Positions 1-6,712 of a stretch of 11,458 bases of DNA are shown in pieces; the stretch's first letter is position 1; each line of letters starts with the position of its first letter. The DNA comes from Lentisphaerota bacterium (GTDB lineage: Bacteria > Verrucomicrobiota > Kiritimatiellia > RFP12 > UBA3636), in contig JALHHX010000067.1 of the NCBI GenBank assembly GCA_022837245.1, positions 1 to 11,458 on the forward strand, in the 5' to 3' direction. The notes beneath the pieces are model-generated. The model saw nothing but the letters and a program-made list of their open reading frames with translations. It made no database searches and was not told where the DNA came from. The position numbers were made by a program, and so were the translations under genes.

Positions 1-2
1 CG

Positions 3-1118
3 CCCGCCGCGCGCACGGCGCTGGCCCGGCTGGCGAATCCCCTGGGCGGCGCGGCGTGGCCCCAGCGTCATCACCTCGTGCTGCGCGACCGCGTGGACCG
101 CCTGCGAATGTACGCGCACTTCCTCAATAACTTCCTTCAGGTGCGTGAGGGCTCTGGGGGAGGTGACATCGCAGACTGGAAGAAAACCTACGGCGAGGAA
201 GGTGCAATCAAGCGGATTGAGGAATTGGGTACATGGACTGCCCGCCTGATCGACACGCACATGGTGCATGGCTGGGCCTTCAATCGGTATTTCCTGCGGC
301 GGGGCAACGACGTCGGGCTCGACACCTCCACATGGAGCCGCGCAGGGCAGATCCCGACGCACGAAGAGGTCGAGGAGCGCTTCCAAGCGGGATCGAAAGC
401 GCTTTCCGAAGTCAAAGCGCTGGAGGTGCCGTCCACTATATTCAGCCGCCGACTCGTGCCGCTCTCCTCGGCGCGCGTGCGCATCCCGGGCTCCGAACCG
501 GCCGGAATGCAGCCGCCCGATTCGTTCCGCAAGGCGACGCTCGAGCTGTTCGCGAGAGCGGGCGAGAAGGCGCCTGTGTTTTTCGCATCTACGGGGACCG
601 TTTACGACCTGCTCTTCACGCCGCAGGATGTGTACGAGGACGGCGGTGGCTCGCAGTACAGCATGCGAATCGCCTCCGGAAACCTCTCGGGAGATACTCT
701 TGTGATAGAGGCCGAAGCAGATGGTTACTATACGCTGCGGTGGAATGACGGAACATTGAAAAAACTCGATCATCCGCACGTGCTGCACGCCGGGGCTTCA
801 CAATACGTCTCGGGCACATTCTACTTTTTCGTTCCGAAGGGAACGGAGCGCTTCATAATAAACGCAGGGGCACACGGAGGCCCCACGATTAAAATTTACG
901 ACTCCGCGGGAAAGATAGTCCTCGACGCCACCCCAGCCGTTGAAAAACCGCAGTCCAGATCCGTCGTGGAAGTCCCGCGCGGACGTGACGGCGGTGTCTG
1001 GAAGGTCGTTGGCCCCAATTGCATTAACCGCACGGGGAGTATCAGCTTCATCGGCGTGCCCTCGTATCTTGCTTTCTCGCCGCATCTGCTCATGGTGCCG
1101 CAGGAAACCATACGCTGA
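3..1118 (+). CDS. C-terminal part of a DUF4838-like glycan-associated protein (5' partial)
   Basis: The frame is open from the left edge, so the true start lies outside the window; GTG at 78 is only the first internal start-like codon. The visible part has about 371 residues. The first 100 or so are helix-rich, with a pattern (RVDRLRMYAHFLNNFL) resembling the helical region after the catalytic-like domain of DUF4838 (alpha-glucuronidase-like) proteins. The last 170 residues look like a beta-rich domain and end in GVPSYLAFSPHLLMVP, a tail I associate with such proteins. I see no catalytic residues in this portion. It probably acts on, or binds, plant or host glycans outside the cytoplasm, but the signal peptide would lie off the window. 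The amidohydrolase start follows its TGA by 18 nt, so the two are probably cotranscribed. The family call is inference from remembered patterns; the reading frame itself is certain. Confidence 0.6.
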   Translation, partial: PAARTALARLANPLGGAAWPQRHHLVLRDRVDRLRMYAHFLNNFLQVREGSGGGDIADWKKTYGEEGAIKRIEELGTWTARLIDTHMVHGWAFNRYFLRRGNDVGLDTSTWSRAGQIPTHEEVEERFQAGSKALSEVKALEVPSTIFSRRLVPLSSARVRIPGSEPAGMQPPDSFRKATLELFARAGEKAPVFFASTGTVYDLLFTPQDVYEDGGGSQYSMRIASGNLSGDTLVIEAEADGYYTLRWNDGTLKKLDHPHVLHAGASQYVSGTFYFFVPKGTERFIINAGAHGGPTIKIYDSAGKIVLDATPAVEKPQSRSVVEVPRGRDGGVWKVVGPNCINRTGSISFIGVPSYLAFSPHLLMVPQETIR

Positions 1119-1120
1119 AC

Positions 1121-1127
1121 AGGGAGG
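1121..1127 (+). promoter_or_regulatory. Strong ribosome binding site of the amidohydrolase
   Basis: AGGGAGG lies 9 nt before the ATG at 1137 and directly after the stop of the upstream gene. It fixes the start choice and shows that this genome uses Shine-Dalgarno sequences, which makes the genes lacking one stand out. Confidence 0.75.
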
Positions 1128-1136
1128 CGTTGATTT

Positions 1137-2234
1137 ATGAACGACATTCACTCCGCGCCTTTCCAGGCGCTTCCGCTGCCCACCATCGATTGCCATGTGC
1201 ACCTGACGCATCACGACGTGATCCACGATTTAATGAGCCTGCAGGCGGACGCCGGCATCGGGCGCACATGTATCGTGTGTGTGCCGGGATCGCCGGAGCG
1301 CTCGCTCAACTGCAACGCGTGCGCCTTCCTCGCCAAAGAGCTCTATCCGAATGAGGTGTACAACTTCGGAGGGCTCGTCTACAACATCGACGGCCCAGCC
1401 ACGGCTGGTGACCTCCGCGGCCAGGCCGAGCTTCTGCGTGAAGCGGGCTGCGATGGCGTTAAAATGCTCGAAGGCAAGCCCACTTCGCGCAAGCGCATCG
1501 GTTTCCGTCTCGACGATCCGGTTTACGAGGGCTTCTACGACTTCATGCAGGAGTCGGGCATGCCGATAATCTCGCACGTTGCAGATCCGGCGTCATTCTG
1601 GGATCCGGCCCTCGTTTCTCCAGCCGCCAAGGCCGCGGGGTGGGATTACACCGACGGAACCTTCCCAGAACGCGAATCGATATACGGAGAGGTCGACAAC
1701 GTTCTAAAGCGCTTTCCACGTCTGCGGATCGTCTTCGCTCATTTCTACTTCCTCTCTCAAGACATGGAATGCGCCTCGCGGTTTTTAGATGAACACCCCA
1801 ACGTCTCATTCGATCTAACTCCGGGCTCGGAAATGTATCGCAACTTCTCAGAAAACCCTGAAGGCTGGCATGACTTCTTCACAGAATATCAGGATAGGCT
1901 CATCTTCGGCACAGACAACTTCGCGCCGCGCGAGCCATGGTCTGAGAAGAGCCTTGGCATGACCGACAAAGTGCGGATGATGCGCCAATTTCTCGAGACG
2001 ACCGGCCGCTTCGAAGGTTTCGGAACGGCGACGCGCCGCCACGTCATGGGCATCGGGCTCGAACGCCCCGTTCTGGAGAAAATCTACGCGGGCAACTTCG
2101 AGCGTCTCGTGGGCGTCAAACCGCGTCCATTGAATCCGGAAGCTGCGAACGCCCACATCGAACGTGTTCTCGCCTCCAATTGCGCGGATCCGTCCCTCGG
2201 CCTCCCCTCCATCAGAATCGGTGCCTCCCGTTGA
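1137..2234 (+). CDS. Amidohydrolase family (Amidohydro_2) metal-dependent hydrolase
   Basis: A 365-residue TIM-barrel hydrolase of the amidohydrolase superfamily, type Amidohydro_2 (the group that includes ACMSD-like decarboxylases and lactone hydrolases). The metal-site motifs occur in order: HxH at H20/H22 (TIDCHVHL), His147 (IISHVAD), His202 (VFAHF) and Asp260 (FGTDN). The spacing and the length are normal for the family. There is no signal peptide or membrane segment, so it is cytoplasmic. The ATG at 1137 is supported by AGGGAGG. The gene follows the DUF4838-like gene by 18 nt, which suggests the hydrolase processes a sugar acid, lactone or related breakdown product from glycan degradation. 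The substrate cannot be read from sequence. The superfamily is secure; the function is open. Confidence 0.85.
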   Translation: MNDIHSAPFQALPLPTIDCHVHLTHHDVIHDLMSLQADAGIGRTCIVCVPGSPERSLNCNACAFLAKELYPNEVYNFGGLVYNIDGPATAGDLRGQAELLREAGCDGVKMLEGKPTSRKRIGFRLDDPVYEGFYDFMQESGMPIISHVADPASFWDPALVSPAAKAAGWDYTDGTFPERESIYGEVDNVLKRFPRLRIVFAHFYFLSQDMECASRFLDEHPNVSFDLTPGSEMYRNFSENPEGWHDFFTEYQDRLIFGTDNFAPREPWSEKSLGMTDKVRMMRQFLETTGRFEGFGTATRRHVMGIGLERPVLEKIYAGNFERLVGVKPRPLNPEAANAHIERVLASNCADPSLGLPSIRIGASR

Positions 2235-2272
2235 CCCGTTTCATCCCCCGTTTCATCCGACCTGTTTCATCC
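2235..2272. repeat. Three short tandem-like repeats of GTTTCATCC
   Basis: CCCGTTTCATCC occurs twice in exact tandem (2235-2246 and 2247-2258). After two bases (GA) a near copy CCTGTTTCATCC follows (2261-2272). The array begins directly after the amidohydrolase stop codon and precedes the prfB leader. I see no dyad within the unit, so it does not look like a terminator. It could be a slippage product or a binding-site cluster. Confidence 0.7.
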
Positions 2273-2302
2273 TTGCACAATGGGGTGCTTTTGTGGCATT
2301 AT
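2273..2302 (+). promoter_or_regulatory. Possible weak promoter for prfB-yicC
   Basis: TTGCAC (2273-2278) and CATTAT (2297-2302) are separated by 18 nt and lie 40 nt upstream of the prfB start. The -35 match is poor. A promoter is expected here because the repeat array separates prfB from the upstream operon. A weak inverted pair, CACAA (2276-2280) and TTGTG (2291-2295), overlaps it. Confidence 0.25.
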
Positions 2303-2342
2303 CGGGTCTGACGAGAAAAAGCCAAGGATAAAAGAAAACATA

Positions 2343-3492
2343 ATGATACCGATTGATGAAATAGAGCCCAGGCTCGCCCAGTTGAAAGAAGGACTGGTGG
2401 AAATGCGAGGCTATCTTTGACGTCGATAACAGACGTAAGAAAATAGAAGAGTTGTCAGCCCTCGCGTCGGGGTCTGGATTTTGGGACGACCCCAAGGCGG
2501 CCAAGGGCGTGATTGACAAGACAAACGTTGAAAAGGCGGTTGTAAAGCCGTACGATGCGGTTGAAAAGCTCTTGGAGGATGCGGATGTGATGTACGAGCT
2601 TGCCGACGCCGAGCCGGAAGGTGACTCCAGAGCCGCAGCGCTGTCCGATGTCTCGGAATTGCTCGAAAAGGCAGAGGCGGCGTTCGATCGGCTGGAACTG
2701 CAGTCGTTGCTCAACGGCCCGCTCGACCATTGCAACGCTTACCTGTCACTACACGCAGGGGCGGGCGGCACTGAATCCTGCGATTGGGCGAGCATGCTCT
2801 TCCGCATGTACCAGCGCTTTTGCGAACGCGTCGGGTACGAAGTCGAGGTGGTGGACATCGCTCCGGGCGACGAGGCCGGCATAACATCCGTCACTTTCCT
2901 TGTATCAGGCCCTAATGCATACGGATATTTCAAAGCCGAGCGCGGAGTTCACCGCCTCGTCCGGATCAGTCCGTTCGATTCCAACAGTCGCCGCCACACT
3001 TCGTTCGTATCTCTCGACGTTATCGCGGAGCTCGACGACGACGTGGATGTCGAGATTAACGAAGACGATCTCGAGATCACCACTTTCCGTTCAAGTGGGG
3101 CGGGCGGACAGCACGTGAACAAGACCGACTCGGCTATCCGTATTCGTCACGTTCCCACCGGCATTGTCGTGTCGTGCCAGGCCGAACGTTCGCAGCACAA
3201 GAACCGGGCAAAGGCCATGAGCGTGCTGAAGGCGAAAATATACGAAATGGAGCAGGACAAGAAGCGCGAAACGATGGAGAAGTTTTACGGCGAAAAGGGT
3301 TCTATTGCCTGGGGCAGCCAGATCCGCTCCTATGTGCTGCAGCCATACACCATGGCCAAGGATTTGCGCACCGGGATACAGACCGGCAACGTGCACGCGG
3401 TGCTTGACGGCGATATTGGCGATTTCATAGACGGCTGGCTCAAGTGGAAGAGCAGCGGCGGGAAGAAAGTCTCCGTAACGGACGACGATTGA
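2343..3492 (+). CDS. prfB: Peptide chain release factor 2, with programmed +1 frameshift
   Basis: Release factor 2 reads UGA and UAA stop codons in the ribosome and triggers peptide release. The coding sequence is joined: codons 1-25 at 2343-2417 (ATG to CTT), then, after skipping the T at 2418, from GAC at 2419 to the stop at 3490-3492, giving about 382 residues. In the frame-0 part UGA is codon 26, exactly as in Escherichia coli. The product carries the RF2 stop-recognition motif SPF at about residues 209-211 (RISPFDSNSRRHTSF) and the catalytic GGQ at about 254-256 (SSGAGGQHVNKT). WGSQIRSYVL and KDLRTG are also present. A lysine- and acid-containing tail makes it slightly longer than the E. 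coli protein (365). A start at 2452 would miss the N-terminal helices. AAGGA (2324-2328) is a distant, weak ribosome binding site for the ATG at 2343. yicC follows by 20 nt. Confidence 0.95.
2407..2421 (+). promoter_or_regulatory. prfB: Programmed +1 ribosomal frameshift site of prfB
   Basis: The recoding signal has all its usual parts. An internal Shine-Dalgarno-like GAGG (2407-2410) lies four nt before the slippery CTT (2415-2417), followed by TGA (2418-2420) and C (2421). When RF2 is scarce the ribosome pauses at UGA, slips forward one base on CUU-U and makes full-length RF2; when RF2 is plentiful, synthesis stops at 25 residues. The element is the same in kind as in E. coli (AGGGGG-TAT-CTT-TGA-C), but its SD-like part is shorter. 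Confidence 0.93.
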
Positions 3493-3497
3493 CTGGC

Positions 3498-3504
3498 AGA
3501 AGGG
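3498..3504 (+). promoter_or_regulatory. Ribosome binding site deciding the yicC start
   Basis: AGAAGGG ends 8 nt before the ATG at 3513. It supports that ATG over the in-frame upstream start at 3444, which lies inside prfB and would add 23 residues unlike any YicC N-terminus. Confidence 0.6.
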
Positions 3505-3512
3505 ATGGGCAA

Positions 3513-4391
3513 ATGGCACTGAAAAGCATGACGGGATTCGGCAGAGGATCGGCGGACGGTGGCGGGGTCTGCATTGCCGTCGAGCTTGCGTCGGTAAACC
3601 GCAAGCAGCTCGACTTCTCATTCTCCGCGCCGTCGGAGTTCGCGGTCTTCGAAAGCCGTTGCCAGGCGCTTGTGGCTTCGGCTGTTGCGCGTGGCAGGGT
3701 CCAGTGCCAGATCAAAGTGGCGGACTTGAATGGCGGAACAGGTGGCGTTTACGACGTGGATGAAGTCCGGGCCGTGGCTGAAAACATGGAAAAATTAGCC
3801 ATGGAGACGGGGCTTGAGAACGACTTCACGCTTTCTCGGATTCTCGCACTGCCAGACATTGTCAAACTCCCCGTTGCGCGTCTGACGGAAGACGAGGCGT
3901 GGCGGCTCGTGGAGACTGCGCTCAACGCCGCGCTAGCTTCGCTCGTTACCATGCGCGCGACGGAAGGGGCGGCGCTTAAGGAATATCTAGAGGCCCGCAT
4001 TGCCGCATTGCGTTTGCTCCGGGAAGATGTCGTCCGGCTGGCGCCTTCGGTGCCGTTGCGCTATAAAGAGGCGCTGGAGCGCCGTATAGCGGAGCTCGAC
4101 GCGCCTATCCCGCCCGGCGACCCGTCGCTCGCACGCGAGGTGGCGCTATGTGCCGACAGAAGCGACATTTCCGAAGAGCTTTCGCGACTAGCGGCGCATT
4201 TTGATCATTTTGAGGAGCTGTGCAATGGGCAGGAGCCATGTGGTAGAAAACTCGACTTCCTGTGCCAGGAAATCCATCGCGAAATCAACACCATCGGTTC
4301 CAAGGCGAACGACGCAAACATTGCGCGGATTGTCATCGAGATGAAGTCTGCGCTCGAAACTGTGCGCGAACAAGTGCAGAACATCGAGTAG
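3513..4391 (+). CDS. yicC: YicC family endoribonuclease
   Basis: A 292-residue cytoplasmic protein of the YicC/YloC family, whose characterised members are endoribonucleases involved in RNA turnover. The N-terminus MALKSMTGFGRG and VELASVNRKQLD are hallmarks of the YicC N-terminal domain. The C-terminal DUF1732 domain is complete, with DISEELSRL, GRKLDFLCQEIHREINTIGSKA and the usual end REQVQNIE. The length is normal. The gene lies 20 nt after prfB with its own ribosome binding site, so the two are probably one transcript. In many bacteria gmk follows yicC; here no gmk is visible and a 250-nt non-coding stretch comes next. Confidence 0.93.
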   Translation: MALKSMTGFGRGSADGGGVCIAVELASVNRKQLDFSFSAPSEFAVFESRCQALVASAVARGRVQCQIKVADLNGGTGGVYDVDEVRAVAENMEKLAMETGLENDFTLSRILALPDIVKLPVARLTEDEAWRLVETALNAALASLVTMRATEGAALKEYLEARIAALRLLREDVVRLAPSVPLRYKEALERRIAELDAPIPPGDPSLAREVALCADRSDISEELSRLAAHFDHFEELCNGQEPCGRKLDFLCQEIHREINTIGSKANDANIARIVIEMKSALETVREQVQNIE

Positions 4392-4641
4392 CCCAGTTGG
4401 TGCCGTGGCAGTGTCTGGACCCTGCATCATGAGATTTTGCTTTTATTCCACCCACACTGAAGGCATTCAGTTTTATTTCAAGATTATGAATTATGTGTAA
4501 ACGCGCTTCCGTAAACACGATTCCCGGAAAACAACTTGACTTTCTTTATCAAAATCGGCAATCTCACCCTCGACTTTTTCCCGTTCCATTTTCACGCTAA
4601 GGTTGCGTGTGGATGCTGATGCGGTGGTTTTTTAAATCGAT
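4392..4641. other. AT-rich intergenic region between yicC and the DedA fusion gene
   Basis: This 250-nt gap holds no credible gene. It contains a weak terminator-like hairpin (4456-4478, listed separately) and a TTGACT (4536-4541) that could be a -35 box, though no good -10 lies 16-18 nt downstream. A small hairpin CACGC-N7-GCGTG (4593-4609) lies just before the next gene. No clear ribosome binding site is seen before the ATG at 4642. Confidence 0.5.
4456..4478 (+). terminator. Weak Rho-independent terminator candidate after yicC
   Basis: A six-bp stem ACTGAA (4456-4461) / TTCAGT (4466-4471) has a GGCA loop and is followed by TTTATTT. The stem is short and AT-rich, and the hairpin lies 65 nt past the yicC stop. 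It could end the prfB-yicC transcript but would be inefficient. Confidence 0.35.
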
Positions 4642-6384
4642 ATGGAATACTTTTGTTCGAGTTCGTGTCTTGCCCTGGGGTTCTCGTTGTTTGGTTTGTC
4701 ATTGTTGCATGAGGACGTGGCGACCGTTACCGGGGCATTCTTGGTCGTCCAAAACGGGATGCCGTGGTACTTCGCCCTCGGAATCCTTTTCGTCGGTTCG
4801 GTTGTTGGCGACTTTGCAATCTACGGTCTTGGTTCTATGGCGCATCGCATCCCATGGCTACGCCGCATGGTTATCGGGCCGAACGTGGCGCGCGTCCGAC
4901 AATGGCTGGATCGGAACTTCATCCGCGTCGTAGGGCTTGCGAGGATGGTTCCAGGCGTCCTTTTCCCGTCCTACATTGCCTGCGGGTGGTTTGGGTTTCC
5001 CTTTCGCCGTTTCGCCCGTGTCACGATTGTGGCCGACGCCATCTACACGGGCATTGCCTTCACGCTTGTCCTGACTCTGGGTGAAACCGTTCTGAAGGAT
5101 CTGGGATACGTGGCATGGGGCGTCTTGATTGTGTTTATTGTGGTGTTCACGATTCTCCGTACCCGTAATCCGCATTGGAGCACGGTCGCCGCAGTCTCGG
5201 AGCGTCATCCCTTCACGGCAATCCGCGGACTGCTCAAACGCAAACCCGGAAAGGCCGACGGCTCCTGCGAGGTTGTGCCGCAGGGACACGACTTGAAGCC
5301 CAGGGTTGCAAGTGCCGAACGGATTCCACCGTGGTTGTTCTACATTCCCGTCGGTTTATGCTGGATGGGATGGGCGGTGCGGCATCGCGGCATTATGTTG
5401 CCGTGCGGATGCAATCCAAAAATCGAGACCGGCGGGTACTGGGGTGAATCCAAGAGCGAAGTGCTTGATCAGATAGGCTCCGAGCAGCAGCGCTGGGTCG
5501 CCCGATACGTTGCGATCAAGCTTTCTCCAGACGGAACTGCTGATAGCAGGCAGGAAAACTCCGCTCTGGCCATACAAGCCATCGAGGAGGCGGGCATCGA
5601 GTTCCCGCTCGTAGTCAAGCCCGATATCGGCTGGCAGGGTTTTGGCGTGCGTCTTGTCCCGGACAGCGAAGCCCTTCGTGAGTATCTCGACCAGTATCCT
5701 GCCGGAGAACGTGTCGTATTCCAGCGGTATTTGACATACGAAGGCGAGGCGGGTGTATTCTATGCCCGAATTCCCGGCGAAGAGACAGGACGCGTCATAT
5801 CTCTCACCTTGCGCACTTCCGCAAACGTTGTAGGCGATGGCCAGTCCACAGTGCGCGAATTAATCCTTAAGGACGAACGAGCCCGCTTCAAGTCTTCCAC
5901 GCATATGGGGCGCAAGTCTCTTCATTCAGGAATGGATCGCGAAGATCTGGACGATGTCCCGGCGGCCGGCGAGGTGGTGCAACTGGCCTTCATCGGCAGC
6001 ATTCGCGCGGGCGGGCTATATAAGGATGCCCGCGCCGAAATCACGCCGGCGCTGTCCGCCCGATTCGACGCGATTGCCCGTAGCATGCCGGAGTTCCACT
6101 ACGGGCGGTTTGACATCCGTTATGAGTCGTTGGAACGCCTCAAGGAGGGCGAAGACTTTGGAATCATCGAGGTGAATGGCGCAGGCGCCGAAGCCATCCA
6201 CATCTGGGACCCCGACTTGTCGTTGCGGGAGGTTTATCGCTCTCTGTTTGCAGCGGTGGCGCTGCAGTTCCGAATAGGACGGCTTAACCGAGATCGCGGC
6301 TTCAAGCCCTGCTCCCCCTGGCAATTTCTAAGTCATGCCCGTCGCCAGCATCAACTGATTCTACGCTACCCTCCATCGACCTAA
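4642..6384 (+). CDS. Fusion of a DedA membrane domain and an ATP-grasp ligase domain
   Basis: A 580-residue two-part protein. Residues about 10-175 form a DedA/VTT (SNARE-associated) membrane domain: HEDVATVTGAFLV at 23-35, VGDFAIYGLG at 55-64, and GLARMVPGVLFPSYIACG at 98-115, the family's conserved arginine-proline loop. Hydrophobic segments lie near 8-22, 42-64, 105-118, 124-146 and 155-172. A basic linker (about 173-228) follows, then a further hydrophobic segment near 230-246. Residues about 250-575 form an ATP-grasp enzyme of the D-Ala-D-Ala-ligase/cyanophycin-synthetase type: a NPKIETGGYWGESKS segment at 258-272, nucleotide-binding FPLVVKPDIGWQGFGV at 321-336, NVVGDGQSTVRELI at 395-408, and the metal-binding ExN at E510/N512 (IIEVNGAGAEA). 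DedA proteins move lipids such as undecaprenyl phosphate or phosphatidylethanolamine across membranes; ATP-grasp enzymes join carboxylates to amines or thiols. Amide-bond formation at the membrane is inference. The in-frame stop at 4633 makes ATG 4642 the earliest start. Confidence 0.85.
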   Translation: MEYFCSSSCLALGFSLFGLSLLHEDVATVTGAFLVVQNGMPWYFALGILFVGSVVGDFAIYGLGSMAHRIPWLRRMVIGPNVARVRQWLDRNFIRVVGLARMVPGVLFPSYIACGWFGFPFRRFARVTIVADAIYTGIAFTLVLTLGETVLKDLGYVAWGVLIVFIVVFTILRTRNPHWSTVAAVSERHPFTAIRGLLKRKPGKADGSCEVVPQGHDLKPRVASAERIPPWLFYIPVGLCWMGWAVRHRGIMLPCGCNPKIETGGYWGESKSEVLDQIGSEQQRWVARYVAIKLSPDGTADSRQENSALAIQAIEEAGIEFPLVVKPDIGWQGFGVRLVPDSEALREYLDQYPAGERVVFQRYLTYEGEAGVFYARIPGEETGRVISLTLRTSANVVGDGQSTVRELILKDERARFKSSTHMGRKSLHSGMDREDLDDVPAAGEVVQLAFIGSIRAGGLYKDARAEITPALSARFDAIARSMPEFHYGRFDIRYESLERLKEGEDFGIIEVNGAGAEAIHIWDPDLSLREVYRSLFAAVALQFRIGRLNRDRGFKPCSPWQFLSHARRQHQLILRYPPST

Positions 6385-6396
6385 AGCCGTGGCGAC

Positions 6397-6420
6397 GGCC
6401 CCCGCATGGGGCCTCTTCTA
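6397..6420 (+). terminator. Terminator-like hairpin after the DedA fusion gene
   Basis: GGCCCC (6397-6402) pairs with GGGGCC (6408-6413) around a CGCAT loop, 12 nt after the TAA at 6382-6384. The following TCTTCTA is only partly T-rich. The position and the strong six-bp GC stem favour a transcription terminator. Confidence 0.5.
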
Positions 6421-6631
6421 AAATACCGTGGATGGATGGCAGTTCAAAAGCGTTCACATGGTGCATGCATATGGCATTACGACCCTCACAGGTGAGGATC
6501 TATCTGGCTCGACCGAAGGTGCGTATGGCTCGACGACGTGCAACCCAGCCGTCAACGGTGCCATTAACGCCAACGGCCTGAGCGGCGCTAACCACTGTGC
6601 CGGGGGTGGTCATGACCTCCGGTGATTGTTC
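6421..6631. other. Intergenic stretch with no convincing gene
   Basis: Between the hairpin and the regulator promoter I see no gene I can support. A 65-codon frame from 6428 to 6625 is open and has a GST-containing in-frame direct repeat (TGGCTCGAC at 6505-6513 and 6526-6534). However, it has no ribosome binding site, no recognisable domain and low-complexity composition. It may be a gene remnant or chance. Confidence 0.4.
6608..6617. promoter_or_regulatory. Perfect palindrome GGTCATGACC upstream of the regulator promoter
   Basis: A 10-bp perfect palindrome lies 14 nt before the putative -35 box. Allowing one mismatch, it extends to 16 bp (6605-6620). Its position fits a regulator binding site, but no binding is known. 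Confidence 0.35.
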
Positions 6632-6660
6632 TTGACCCCGTCGCCTGTTTCTGGCAAGAT
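6632..6660 (+). promoter_or_regulatory. Probable sigma-70-like promoter of the TetR/CecR-type regulator
   Basis: TTGACC (6632-6637, five of six consensus bases) and CAAGAT (6655-6660, three of six) are separated by 17 nt. They lie about 50 nt upstream of the regulator start. Confidence 0.4.
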
Positions 6661-6687
6661 AACGCTAGAGTTTTTCTGTTTAAAGTG

Positions 6688-6701
6688 TTGTTTTAAAACA
6701 A
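6688..6701. promoter_or_regulatory. Perfect 14-bp palindrome, candidate autoregulatory operator
   Basis: TTGTTTTAAAACAA is perfectly self-complementary. It lies between the putative -10 box and the regulator start, ending 11 nt before the ATG and touching the ribosome binding site AAGGGG (6700-6705). TetR-family repressors commonly bind such sites to repress their own gene. A partial second half (CTGTTTAAAG) lies just upstream at 6677-6685. Confidence 0.5.
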
Positions 6702-6712
6702 GGGGCCCCAAT

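Noticed and set aside
2418..2420. In-frame TGA in prfB as evidence of a broken gene
   Set aside because: It is the conserved programmed frameshift stop at codon 26 preceded by CTT and an SD-like GAGG, so the gene is functional.
2253..2735. 160-codon minus-strand frame over the start of prfB
   Set aside because: It is the antisense shadow of prfB, with a serine-rich translation and no start signal.
3444..3512. Longer yicC start inside prfB
   Set aside because: The additional 23 residues are unlike YicC N-termini, while MALKSMTGFGRG from 3513 is the family's usual start and has a ribosome binding site.
4607..4933. Plus-strand frame overlapping the DedA domain start
   Set aside because: The alternate frame's translation is rich in Trp, Arg and Cys with no DedA features; the DedA motifs lie in the 4642 frame.
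6428..6625. 65-codon open frame on the plus strand with a GST-containing repeat
   Set aside because: It has no ribosome binding site and no recognisable domain, its composition is glycine/asparagine-rich and low in complexity, and it lies in the gap before the regulator promoter. It is noted as a possible remnant only.
6626..6712. Longer start for the TetR-family regulator
   Set aside because: It would translate the promoter region and the 14-bp palindrome into sequence unlike any TetR N-terminus; the ATG at 6713 has AAGGGG at good spacing.
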